This document shows positions 10,379-19,325 of a DNA stretch of 64,000 bases, piece after piece. Positions within the stretch are counted from its first letter, which is position 1, and the number at the start of each line of letters is the position of its first letter. Origin of the DNA: Clostridium sp. LS (lineage in GTDB: Bacteria; Bacillota; Clostridia; Clostridiales; Clostridiaceae). The notes under the pieces were generated by a model. It was given only the letters and a program-made list of their open reading frames with translations, did no database searches and had not been told where the DNA came from. The translations under genes and the position numbers were made by a program. The DNA is taken from positions 62,001-126,000 of the forward strand of contig NZ_AUUU01000020.1 in NCBI RefSeq assembly GCF_002760435.1, written 5' to 3'.

Positions 10379-11152
10379 TTGAACGGATTAAAAGAACTAT
10401 ACAATTATAGAGAAATGCTATCAAATTTAGTAAAGAAAGATTTGAGGACTAGATATAAAGGATCTGTGCTTGGTTTTTTATGGACATTTGCAAATCCATT
10501 ATTTCAATTAATAGTGTATACTATAGCATTTTCAATGATTTTAAAATCAGATATACCAAAGTATTATATGTATCTTTTTGTAGCTCTAGTGCCATGGTTA
10601 TTTTTTTCAACATCAATTATAAGTAGTTCTATGTCGATAATTGGAAGTAAGGATTTAATTAAAAAGATATACTTCCCAAGGATAATAATTCCCATATCTG
10701 CTGTAAATGGAGCGTTTCTGAATATGATTTTTACAATGATTGTAGTATTTATAGCATTAATATTTAGTGGAATAGGCATAAGTAAGTATATTTTGTTTTT
10801 ACCCGTAATCATGATATTAGAATATTTATTTGCGCTTGGTTTAGCATTTATAGTATCAGCTTTAAATGTATATTTTAGGGATTTGGAACATATATTAGGG
10901 ATAGTTACAATGGGATGGATGTATGTTACACCAATATTTTATAGTATAGATATGGTGCCGAAGCAATTTCTTACACTATTTAATCTAAATCCTATGACAC
11001 CAATAATAGCAGCATTTAGAAGTATATTATATTATCAGACTATGCCAGATTTATCTCATATGGGAATGATATTAGCGTGGAGTGTAGGATTTATAGTAGC
11101 TGGGTATTTAATATTCCAAAAACTTCAAAGGAATTTTGCGGAGGAATTGTAA
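10379..11152 (+). CDS. wzm: Polysaccharide ABC transporter permease (Wzm-type)
   Basis: ABC-2 permease of the Wzm/TagG/KpsM class, which forms the membrane channel exporting undecaprenyl-linked polysaccharide. About six transmembrane segments are visible. The family segments VKKDLRTRYKGSVLGFLWTF, near the start, and YFRDLEHILGI are clear. I prefer the TTG at 10379, giving 257 residues, because GGAAGG precedes it. An in-frame ATG at 10361 lies directly behind the hairpin T tract and has no ribosome binding site. The stop is separated by a single base from the ATG of the ATPase gene. Both proteins should form one transporter. Confidence 0.9.
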   Translation: MNGLKELYNYREMLSNLVKKDLRTRYKGSVLGFLWTFANPLFQLIVYTIAFSMILKSDIPKYYMYLFVALVPWLFFSTSIISSSMSIIGSKDLIKKIYFPRIIIPISAVNGAFLNMIFTMIVVFIALIFSGIGISKYILFLPVIMILEYLFALGLAFIVSALNVYFRDLEHILGIVTMGWMYVTPIFYSIDMVPKQFLTLFNLNPMTPIIAAFRSILYYQTMPDLSHMGMILAWSVGFIVAGYLIFQKLQRNFAEEL

Positions 11153-11153
11153 T

Positions 11154-12407
11154 ATGGAAGTAATAAAGGTGGATAATGTATATAAAGGTTTTAAAATTTA
11201 TTATGATAAAGGTTCAACTTTTAAAGAAAAAGTGATTTTTAAAAATAGAAATAGGCATGAGGTTCATGAAGTTTTAAAAGGGGTAAGCCTCAGTATAAAA
11301 AAAGGAGAGGTCGTAGGGCTGTTAGGAGAAAACGGTTCTGGAAAAAGTACTCTTTTAAAACTGATGACAAAGATAATATATCCAGATAGAGGAAGTATAA
11401 AAATAAAAGGTAAAGTTTCCAGTTTGTTGGAACTTGGAGCGGGATTTCATCCTGATATGACGGGTAGAGAAAACATATATACTAATGCTTCAATATTTGG
11501 ACTTACAAGGAAAGAAATAGATGCAAGATTGGATAAAATAATAGATTTCTCTGAACTGGGAGATTTTATAGACAATCCCGTAAGAACATACTCCTCTGGT
11601 ATGTATATGAGATTGGCATTTTCTGTAGCTATAAATGTTGATGCAGACATACTTCTTATAGATGAAATTTTAGCGGTTGGAGATGCAGCTTTTCAGGCAA
11701 AGTGTTTTAATAAAATGCAAGAAATAAAAAATGAAGGAAAAACCATTGTAATTGTATCTCATGATACGGGCTCAGTAGAGAGGCTTTGTGATAGAGCAGT
11801 GTGGATTCATGAAGGGGATAAAAGAATGGATGCTGCTCCACATGATGTAATTGCATTATATCTTGATAAGATAATGAATAAAGAAATTATCAATTTAGGT
11901 AATGTTGAGAATAGTGATAAAAAGGACGAAGAAGAGAAGATAAATGATAATGAGCAAATAAGTGATCAAGAAAGCAATAATAGAACTGGAAACAGATATA
12001 TTGAAATTAAAGATATAAAAATGGTTTGCGCTAATACAGATACAGAAAAATATAAGTTTAAGCCAGAAGATAAGGTAGAGATAAGAATCAAATATAAAAG
12101 AAATAATAATAATATTAAAAATTCAGTTGTAGGTATTGGAATCTTTAGAATGGATGGAGTAAACTGCTATGGAACGAATACATACATTGATAATTCACAA
12201 AAAATTGAAGTGAAAGATTCGGGAACAATAGAGATAATAATAGAAAAGATACAACTATTAGAAGGAGAATATATATTAGATATAGCTTTTCACGATGAAT
12301 ATGGTACACCATATGATTATATTCGTAAAGCAAAGAAATTTAATATATACAGTAGCATTAAAGACACAGGAATTTTTAGATTAGAGCATTCATTTAGAGT
12401 ATACTAG
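11154..12407 (+). CDS. wzt: Polysaccharide ABC transporter ATPase with cargo domain (Wzt-type)
   Basis: The ATPase partner of the preceding permease. The nucleotide-binding domain (1-245) carries Walker A GENGSGKST, the Wzt/TagH-type signature YSSGMYMRLAFS, Walker B ILLIDEILAVGD and the H-loop IVSHD. A charged linker (about 250-280, Asp/Glu/Asn-rich) leads to a C-terminal beta-sandwich (about 283-417) with VVGIGIFRMDG, CYGTNTYID and LLEGEYILDIAFHD, matching the Wzt_C carbohydrate-binding domain. In characterised Wzm/Wzt systems this domain reads the modified non-reducing end of the finished chain before export. I start at ATG 11154 (GGAGG 9 nt upstream), giving 417 residues, and not at an upstream in-frame TTG inside wzm. 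The presence of a Wzt_C domain predicts a chain-capping enzyme, and a methyltransferase follows directly. Confidence 0.9.
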   Translation: MEVIKVDNVYKGFKIYYDKGSTFKEKVIFKNRNRHEVHEVLKGVSLSIKKGEVVGLLGENGSGKSTLLKLMTKIIYPDRGSIKIKGKVSSLLELGAGFHPDMTGRENIYTNASIFGLTRKEIDARLDKIIDFSELGDFIDNPVRTYSSGMYMRLAFSVAINVDADILLIDEILAVGDAAFQAKCFNKMQEIKNEGKTIVIVSHDTGSVERLCDRAVWIHEGDKRMDAAPHDVIALYLDKIMNKEIINLGNVENSDKKDEEEKINDNEQISDQESNNRTGNRYIEIKDIKMVCANTDTEKYKFKPEDKVEIRIKYKRNNNNIKNSVVGIGIFRMDGVNCYGTNTYIDNSQKIEVKDSGTIEIIIEKIQLLEGEYILDIAFHDEYGTPYDYIRKAKKFNIYSSIKDTGIFRLEHSFRVY

Positions 12408-12423
12408 TTTTGGAGGAGTTTAA

Positions 12424-13977
12424 ATGAGTAATATTGATATAGATCAGATAATAGGACAGATTAAAAATCAAGCGTTATTACATAAGAGTATAGACATAGA
12501 AGAATATAAAAGAAATTTAAAGTTTTTAAGTAATCATGAAGAAATAAATACAGTAGTACAGCATGGTAACATATTCAAATTAGGAAAGAAAATAGATAAA
12601 AAACTATATGAAAATTTAACTTATCAAAAAATTAGACCAAGGTTAGTAAAATTTAAACACATAGTGAAAAAAGGATATATAACAATTGATCTAGGTGATT
12701 TACTTAAATATGATGATGTTCAATTCATTGAGATTTTGTATAGAAGATTATTAAATAGAGAACCTGATGAAACTGGATTAGTAAACAATCTAGATATGCT
12801 TAGGTTGAATGAATTAACAAAAATTGATATTATAAAAAGATTTATTGAAAGTGAAGAGTATACTAAGATTAATAGAAATATTAGAATAAAAAAATTTAGA
12901 AGTTCTTATGTGTTAGAAAAAATACAATATAAGTGTGCTAAAATTCCTTATATAGGTTACTTAATAAATATTATTATAGCAATTGGAATGTTACCTAGGA
13001 AAAATAGAGAAGTTGAAGATTTCAGAAGAGTGAATTCTATTCTGCTTAACGAAAATAAATCAAATATAGTAGATGCAATGAAATTATTAAAGAAACAAGA
13101 ATATATAGTAAATGATATGATTCTGAAAGTAGAAGAGGTAGACAGTAAATATACTGAAGAAAATGAAAAAATTAAAGCAAAATTTAAACAAATTTTGTAT
13201 GAATTCAAAAAAGAAAATGATTTACAAATAGATAAAATACAAAAAAATATAATTGAATCAGCCGCTCGAATTGAGAAAATGGATATTTCTCAAAAGGAAG
13301 AATCAAATGATATAATAGATTTAGATGAATTTTATGTTAAATTTGAGGATAAATTTAGAGGAAGCGAGGAGCTGATTTCAAAAAGATTAAATATTTATAT
13401 TGATAAAATAAAGCAAAATTTTAATTCAGAAGGTAATGTGAAATTATTGGATTTAGGTTGTGGCAGGGGTGAATGGATAAATAAATTAATAGCTAATGGA
13501 TTTAGCAATGTAATAGGAGTAGATTTAAACAGCACAATGATAGAGGAGTGCAAGGAAAAGGGCTTGAATGTAGTTTATGGGAATGCAATTGATTACTTAA
13601 AACTTCAACCAGATGATAGCATAGATTTCATTAGTGGTTTCCAGATTATAGAACACTTAGATTTCCAAGAAAAAATGCAATTAATAAAACAAAGTTATAG
13701 AGTATTAAAAAAAGAAGGAATTTTATTACTAGAAACACCTAATCCAGAAAATGTGCTTGTAGGAAGCTGTAGCTTTTATATTGATTTAACGCATAAAAAT
13801 CCAGTACATCCTGAAACGTTAAAATTCTCAATGGAAGAAATGGGATTTGGAAAAACGGAAATTATAAGAGTTAATCCATTAAATTATATTGATGCATCAC
13901 AAGTAACTGGAGAAATGAGGCATATAGCTTTTAGGTTTAGTATGGAGCAAGATTATTCAGTGTGGGGGGTCAAATAG
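12424..13977 (+). CDS. DUF4214 / coiled-coil / SAM methyltransferase
   Basis: 517 residues in three parts. Around 96-150 is a DUF4214-like module (FIEILYRRLLNREPDETGL), common in glycan-modifying proteins. Residues about 200-310 are highly charged and helical, compatible with a coiled coil. A class I methyltransferase domain fills 335-517, with SAM motif I LLDLGCGRGEW, then GVDLN, GFQIIEHLDF and LLLETPNPENVLVG, ending in THKNPVHPETLKF. The gene follows wzt by 16 bp. In E. coli O8/O9a the WbdD methyltransferase uses a coiled coil to set chain length and caps the chain that Wzt recognises. The position and architecture here suggest the same job, but this is inference. No kinase domain like that of WbdD is seen. 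GT partners follow immediately. Confidence 0.82.
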   Translation: MSNIDIDQIIGQIKNQALLHKSIDIEEYKRNLKFLSNHEEINTVVQHGNIFKLGKKIDKKLYENLTYQKIRPRLVKFKHIVKKGYITIDLGDLLKYDDVQFIEILYRRLLNREPDETGLVNNLDMLRLNELTKIDIIKRFIESEEYTKINRNIRIKKFRSSYVLEKIQYKCAKIPYIGYLINIIIAIGMLPRKNREVEDFRRVNSILLNENKSNIVDAMKLLKKQEYIVNDMILKVEEVDSKYTEENEKIKAKFKQILYEFKKENDLQIDKIQKNIIESAARIEKMDISQKEESNDIIDLDEFYVKFEDKFRGSEELISKRLNIYIDKIKQNFNSEGNVKLLDLGCGRGEWINKLIANGFSNVIGVDLNSTMIEECKEKGLNVVYGNAIDYLKLQPDDSIDFISGFQIIEHLDFQEKMQLIKQSYRVLKKEGILLLETPNPENVLVGSCSFYIDLTHKNPVHPETLKFSMEEMGFGKTEIIRVNPLNYIDASQVTGEMRHIAFRFSMEQDYSVWGVK

Positions 13978-13978
13978 G

Positions 13979-15058
13979 ATGGATGTAATTCTTATGCATC
14001 AAACGATAACCAAACATGATGCGATTGGGAATGATATAAATAAGATGTATTATATATTAAAAGATTATGGAGAGTCATACGTATATTGTGATTATTTATT
14101 TAATGAAAATTTGAATAAAGTTGAAGAAGATAAGATAGACAAAATAATTAATATACCTGATAACCTAATAATTTATCATCACAGTAGTCATTGGAAAAAA
14201 GGAGAGGAAATTCTAAAAAGAGCTAATTGCAAGATTATTTTTAGGTATCATAATATAACTCCAGAAAGCTTTTTTGAACTATATAATCAAGAATATTATG
14301 AAAAATGCAAATTGGGAAGAGAACAAACCGATAGGTTTATAAGGGATTATCCTAATAACTTGTGGATGAGTGATTCAAAATATAATGCAGAGGATTTGAA
14401 AGAAGCTAAGAATATTTGTATTGTTCCACCATTTCATGAAATAGAAAATTGGAAGAATATTAAACCTAACGAGGATATAATGAAGAGCTTAATTTATAGT
14501 GAGGATGTTAACCTTCTTTTCATTGGTAGAGTTGTACCTAATAAAGCACATCTAGAGATGATAGAAGTAGTAAGAAATTATGTGGAAAACTACGATAAAA
14601 ATATTAAATTATATATACTGGGTAAGTTTGATCAGGCATTAGAAAAATATACATTAGAAATAAATAGTGCAATAAGATTATATGGATTAGAAGATAATAT
14701 ACAATTTATTGGCGAAGTAAATGACAATATTTTAGTATCCTATTATTTGGGGTGTGATACATTTTTATGTTTAAGCAATCATGAAGGCTTTTGTGTTCCG
14801 GTTTTAGAAGCACAAAGCTTAAATTTACCAGTGGTAGCTAAAAATATGGGAGCGTTGGGGGAAACTTTAGGAGATACTCAAATTCTTTTAGGTGATAATA
14901 TTTGCGAGTATGCAGCTGCAATTAAAATTCTAAAAGATAATACAGAATATAAAGATTATGTAACTACGAATGGGTATGTAAATTATAGAGAACGATTTAA
15001 CTTTGAAATTAATGAAAAGGCTTTTAAAAAATATTTAAAAGAATATATAGGTGAATGA
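13979..15058 (+). CDS. GT4-family glycosyltransferase
   Basis: 359-residue GT-B fold glycosyltransferase. The C-terminal half has LFIGRVVPNKAHLEMIEVV and the acceptor/donor segment FLCLSNHEGFCVPVLEAQ, which carries the EX7E motif of retaining GT4 enzymes. Its N-terminal part (HQTITKHDAIGND, a conserved IIYHHS) resembles transferases acting on mannose- or rhamnose-containing wall and O-polysaccharides. The start lies one base after the methyltransferase stop, so translation is probably coupled. The product should be cytoplasmic or membrane-associated and add a sugar to the lipid-linked chain. Donor is likely a GDP-sugar given the operon, by inference. Confidence 0.85.
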   Translation: MDVILMHQTITKHDAIGNDINKMYYILKDYGESYVYCDYLFNENLNKVEEDKIDKIINIPDNLIIYHHSSHWKKGEEILKRANCKIIFRYHNITPESFFELYNQEYYEKCKLGREQTDRFIRDYPNNLWMSDSKYNAEDLKEAKNICIVPPFHEIENWKNIKPNEDIMKSLIYSEDVNLLFIGRVVPNKAHLEMIEVVRNYVENYDKNIKLYILGKFDQALEKYTLEINSAIRLYGLEDNIQFIGEVNDNILVSYYLGCDTFLCLSNHEGFCVPVLEAQSLNLPVVAKNMGALGETLGDTQILLGDNICEYAAAIKILKDNTEYKDYVTTNGYVNYRERFNFEINEKAFKKYLKEYIGE

Positions 15059-16104
15059 GTATGAAGATAGCGATAGCGACAGTACAGGTGCCTTTTATAA
15101 AAGGTGGTGCAGAAATACTTGCTCAATTATTAAAAGAAGAGCTAATTAAAAGAGGATATGAGGTAGATATAGTAACAATTCCATTTAAGTGGTATAATTC
15201 AGAAACACTGCTTAATTGTATGCTTATGGGAAGAATGGTAGACTTAACTGAAATAAATGGAGAGAAGATTGATAAAGTCATTGCTCTTAAATTCCCAGCA
15301 TTTTATATAAAACATGACCATAAAGTTATATGGTTATTGCATCAACATAGGCAAGCATATGATTTATGGAATACAAGATTTGGTGATTTACATGAATTTG
15401 AAAATGGTGAATTACTAAGGAAAATGATTATAGAAAATGATAATAAATATATAAGTGAATCAAGGAGAGTTTTTACAATTTCCGAAAATACTACGAATAG
15501 GCTAAAAAAATATAATAACATTAACGGACCTGCACTTTATCATCCTCCAAAAAATTACGAAAAATTATATTACGGAAATTTAGGAGATTATATTTTCTAC
15601 CCTAGTAGAATTGATGAGATAAAGAGACAACGTGTTTTAGTAGAAGCTGCAAGATATACTAAAACAGATGTTAAAATGTATATAGCAGGTGGAGGAAGTG
15701 AAAAAGAAATAAGTTATCTAAAAGAATTGATTAATAAATATAAGCTACAAGAGAAAGTTAAATTATTAGGATTTATTTCGGAAGAAGAAAAAATAAATTA
15801 TTACGCAGAGTGTCTTGGAGTATATTTTGGAGCATATGACGAGGATTATGGATATATTACATTAGAAGCGTTTTTTTCTAGAAAGCCTGTTATTGTACAC
15901 AAAGATGCAGGTGGTCCATTAGAATTTGTAAAAGATGGGCACAATGGATATGTTATTGAGGAAGATCCAGAGAAGTTAGCTGAAAAAATAGATGAGTGGA
16001 TGGAAAACAGAGACTTATCAGAAGAAATGGGTCAAAAAGGATACGATACATTAATAGAAAAAAATATAGATTGGGATTATGTTATTAAAAATTTATTAGA
16101 ATAA
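15055..16104 (+). CDS. GT4-family glycosyltransferase
   Basis: 349 residues. The N-terminal QVPFIKGGAEILAQLLKEEL glycine-rich acceptor loop, FYPSRIDEIKRQRVLVEA, and YGYITLEAFFSRKPVIVHKDAGGP mark a GT-B, GT4-like transferase. The last of these contains the second E of the EX7E motif. The coding region overlaps the previous stop by four bases (ATGA). A second in-frame ATG six bases later is also possible. No membrane segment is seen. It is the middle of three consecutive, clearly divergent GT4 genes, which suggests a repeat unit with several linkages or an adaptor plus a polymer. Its precise linkage cannot be read from sequence. Confidence 0.85.
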   Translation: MSMKIAIATVQVPFIKGGAEILAQLLKEELIKRGYEVDIVTIPFKWYNSETLLNCMLMGRMVDLTEINGEKIDKVIALKFPAFYIKHDHKVIWLLHQHRQAYDLWNTRFGDLHEFENGELLRKMIIENDNKYISESRRVFTISENTTNRLKKYNNINGPALYHPPKNYEKLYYGNLGDYIFYPSRIDEIKRQRVLVEAARYTKTDVKMYIAGGGSEKEISYLKELINKYKLQEKVKLLGFISEEEKINYYAECLGVYFGAYDEDYGYITLEAFFSRKPVIVHKDAGGPLEFVKDGHNGYVIEEDPEKLAEKIDEWMENRDLSEEMGQKGYDTLIEKNIDWDYVIKNLLE

Positions 16105-16124
16105 GTAGGAAAAGGAGATTTTAA

Positions 16125-17300
16125 ATGGAGAAACCGAGACTTTTATATGCTAGTCCGTTATTACCTAAAAAGAGTGGAATATCTGATTACTCGGAAATAC
16201 TTATTTATGGCCTAAAGAAATATTTTAGTATAACTATATTAATTGATAACTATACATTAAAAAATAAAGAACTATATAAAGATTTTGATATAAAGATATA
16301 TGAGAAAGATAAGATAGATTATAATGAATATCAGCACATTATTTATAATATAGGAAATAATCCTGATTTTCATATGTATATGTACGATTTAATACTTAAG
16401 TACTCAGGATATGTAATACTTCACGATTATAGTTTATTTTATTTAACATCAGGATATTATCAACAAAATGATCAATTATTCTCAAAGATTTATGAATTAG
16501 AAGGTTCTAAAGGGATTCATATAGTTAAGAAGCAACTAAAACAAGGTGGATTTAAGAATATTTTAGAATGTAAAACTATAGCAGATAAGATATTTTTAAA
16601 TAAGGAAATACTTGATAGAGCAAAAGGTATTATAGTACATTCAAATTATACAAAAGAAATGTTAGAAAATAGAGGGTATAATAATGTTTTAAAAATCAAT
16701 ATGGTTAATATGAGTAATGATAACATATTAGATCAATCAAATGATTACTTAAAGAAGAAATATAATATTAGCGATGAAGATTTTGTTATAGGTTCATTTG
16801 GGAATATAGCACCAACAAAGCAAAATCATATTATATGTGAAGCTGTAAAACATTATAATGAAGTAAATGATAAAAAAATATATTACATAATGTCTGGAGA
16901 TGGAGATTATGTTGATAGTTACTTAGATAAATTCATAATAAAAACAGGGTTTATTGATATAGCTAAATATAATAGTATATTAAAAAGGGTTAATGTTGTA
17001 TTTAATTTGAGATATCCTAGTATGGGAGAAACTTCGATAAGTTTAATTCATGCAATGGGAATGAAGAAAGCATGTGTTATTACTAATGATGCTTGGTTTA
17101 AGGAAATTCCTGACTCATGCGCTCTAAAAATAGAGGCGGATGAAGATTATAAAGAACTCGCAAAATTATTAGCTAAATTAGTTAGTGATAACAAATATAT
17201 TGAAGAGATTAAAGAAAAAGCTTATGAATACATTGGTAAAGAATATGAATTATTAAAAACATGTAAAACTATAAATGAGTTTATTTTGAGAGATAAGTAG
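16125..17300 (+). CDS. GT4-like glycosyltransferase
   Basis: 391 residues. The first line, LLYASPLLPKKSGISDYSE, is the N-terminal loop typical of GT-B enzymes of polysaccharide loci. GSFGNIAPTKQNHII begins the C-terminal Rossmann half. The donor-binding stretch is FNLRYPSMGETSISLIHAMGM, where the usual EGFG is replaced by GETS, as in several mannosyl/rhamnosyl-type GT4 members. It is the last gene of the manC operon. AAAGGAG precedes the ATG and a 347-bp gap follows. Substrate unknown. Confidence 0.8.
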   Translation: MEKPRLLYASPLLPKKSGISDYSEILIYGLKKYFSITILIDNYTLKNKELYKDFDIKIYEKDKIDYNEYQHIIYNIGNNPDFHMYMYDLILKYSGYVILHDYSLFYLTSGYYQQNDQLFSKIYELEGSKGIHIVKKQLKQGGFKNILECKTIADKIFLNKEILDRAKGIIVHSNYTKEMLENRGYNNVLKINMVNMSNDNILDQSNDYLKKKYNISDEDFVIGSFGNIAPTKQNHIICEAVKHYNEVNDKKIYYIMSGDGDYVDSYLDKFIIKTGFIDIAKYNSILKRVNVVFNLRYPSMGETSISLIHAMGMKKACVITNDAWFKEIPDSCALKIEADEDYKELAKLLAKLVSDNKYIEEIKEKAYEYIGKEYELLKTCKTINEFILRDK

Positions 17301-17647
17301 TTAGATATCTAAACTGTTAAAATAAAATTTTACTTAAAATGTTAAGCTTTTTACATGAATTTTATTAGAAATAACTTTAAATAGGGATGTTACAAAGGCA
17401 TAGTTATTCTTGTAATAGAAAAATTTAATAGGAATCTATTATAAGTGCAATTTGATATTGTATATAAATTGGAATGATTATGAAAAATATTAATTATAAA
17501 ATATGAATTAAATAAAATAAATGATTTAAAAATTGATTTACAATAATAATTATAAATATGGAATTATAATTATAATATTTAAATAAATTTAGTAAATATG
17601 CATGTATTTTATTAATTAATATTAGAGTTATATAAGGGGGAAATATA
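17301..17647. other. AT-rich gap between two glycan operons
   Basis: No credible coding region on either strand and no convincing terminator. A weak promoter-like pair (TTGATA at 17452, GATTAT at about 17476) may drive the next operon. The final 12 bases hold an AAGGGGG ribosome binding site for the gene at 17648. Confidence 0.4.
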
Positions 17648-19303
17648 ATGAAGCAACTTATAAAAAAAATAGATATTAAAATATTTATTTTCACATTAAT
17701 ATTAATTGCAATTACGATAATAAATATTCTAAATTATACTGGAAAAAATTTGGAGGGGAATATAAATTGGTTATTCATGGAGTCTCAAGTATTTGGAGTT
17801 CCAGAGGATATTGCTAAAGAACAGGGAATAGAGCCATACTTTAGTGAAAAGTCAGGAGCAGGTTGGGATGGACAATTTCATTATTATATATCAAATGATA
17901 TTTTAGCTACAAAAGGATATGATGCGAATGTAGATAGTCCTTCATATCGATGGCAACGAATTGGTTTACCATTAATAGCGAAAATATTATCAATTATAAC
18001 ATTTCAAAAGAACGTAAACATTCCTACATATATATTTGCAAATTTAATTTTATATGGAATTGCTATTTATGTATTAGCAAGATATTTTAAAGAAAAACAA
18101 AAGAGTATATTATATGTTTTGCCGTGGGCGTTGTGCCTTGGTGTTCAGATTACTATTAGACATGGACTGGTTGATGCAGCAGCGGATGCATTATTTATTG
18201 TAGCATTTATTTCAGTGCTAAAAAATAAGTACTTAAAATATTGTATATTTATGACTTTGGCTTGTTTGACAAGAGAAGGATACACATTAATTGCATTTAT
18301 GATATTTTTATTAAGCTTCTTTGGACAAATTGATAAGGAGAAAAAATACAAGATATCTTTTTCAGCTTTATTTGCTATACCTGGCGTGTTTTTTTTAGCT
18401 TGGTATGGATACGTAACGTTGAGATTTCATATTTTACCAGCACAACAGGCATATGGAATTACTCAAGTATATATGACAGGATTTATTCAATATATTGTTA
18501 AGGCTGCGCAAGATGGAAATGTAATAGAAATGTTTTCTTTGTGTATATATGCAGTTAGTATCATTCTAATGACTATAATTACATATAAAAAAGGGTATGA
18601 AAAGAGGATATATTGGAGTATTTGTCCTTATGTTATATTAATTGGTTCATTTGGGCCTACAGTAATGTCTCATTACTCAGGATATCTAAAAGGAATATCT
18701 ATATTATTTGCATTATTGCCAATTATGATGATTGAATATGAAAATATGAAAGTATGGAATAAAAATATAATAATTGCTTTTTTACTTATTACAACGATAA
18801 GTAGTATATATTTAGGTACTAAGTTTAATATACATTCATATCCTACTTCAAAATTTATGAATAATGGAACTAATTTAGAAAATGGGACTCCGTTAAAAGA
18901 TTTTTCAAGCTCTATTGATATTATAAACCATAAAGAAAGACCTTATGCCAATATACCTATGAAGGGATTTTTTACAAAAGACTATGAAGTATATACAGTT
19001 AAAGTAAAAAATAATTCCAATGAACAATGGCCTAGGGATTCACAAAAGGATGGAAGATATGCAGTATACTTATCATATCATTGGCTTGATGCAAATGATA
19101 AAAGTAAAATTCTACAAGATGGTTTGAGAACGGCGATACCCAAGAATATTCAACCAGGAGAAGAGTTTGAGAGTCAAATGTATATAGAATATCCTAATAA
19201 AAAAGGTGATTATATTTTAAGAATTTCATTGGTTCAAGAAGGAGTTGCTTGGTTTTACAATGCCGGAGGAGCATATAAAGATATTAATATAAAAGTGGAA
19301 TAA
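17648..19303 (+). CDS. GT-C-like membrane protein with C-terminal beta domain
   Basis: 551 residues. About ten hydrophobic segments fill residues 12-395. The first extracytoplasmic loop contains SGAGWDGQFHYYI and SYRWQRIGLPLIAKIL. These resemble the loop with an acidic catalytic residue in GT-C glycosyltransferases that use polyprenyl-phosphate sugars. The last 120 residues form a soluble, probably extracytoplasmic beta domain with YLSYHWLDAND, DGLRTAIP and LVQEGVAWF. This same domain ends the sulfotransferase encoded at 27218. The start is well supported by AAGGGGG. The gene opens an operon that runs without real gaps to 26495. A glycan-transferring function is inferred; the family was not identified with certainty. 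Confidence 0.72.
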   Translation: MKQLIKKIDIKIFIFTLILIAITIINILNYTGKNLEGNINWLFMESQVFGVPEDIAKEQGIEPYFSEKSGAGWDGQFHYYISNDILATKGYDANVDSPSYRWQRIGLPLIAKILSIITFQKNVNIPTYIFANLILYGIAIYVLARYFKEKQKSILYVLPWALCLGVQITIRHGLVDAAADALFIVAFISVLKNKYLKYCIFMTLACLTREGYTLIAFMIFLLSFFGQIDKEKKYKISFSALFAIPGVFFLAWYGYVTLRFHILPAQQAYGITQVYMTGFIQYIVKAAQDGNVIEMFSLCIYAVSIILMTIITYKKGYEKRIYWSICPYVILIGSFGPTVMSHYSGYLKGISILFALLPIMMIEYENMKVWNKNIIIAFLLITTISSIYLGTKFNIHSYPTSKFMNNGTNLENGTPLKDFSSSIDIINHKERPYANIPMKGFFTKDYEVYTVKVKNNSNEQWPRDSQKDGRYAVYLSYHWLDANDKSKILQDGLRTAIPKNIQPGEEFESQMYIEYPNKKGDYILRISLVQEGVAWFYNAGGAYKDINIKVE

Positions 19304-19325
19304 GAATGTTCTAGGAGTGATTAAA

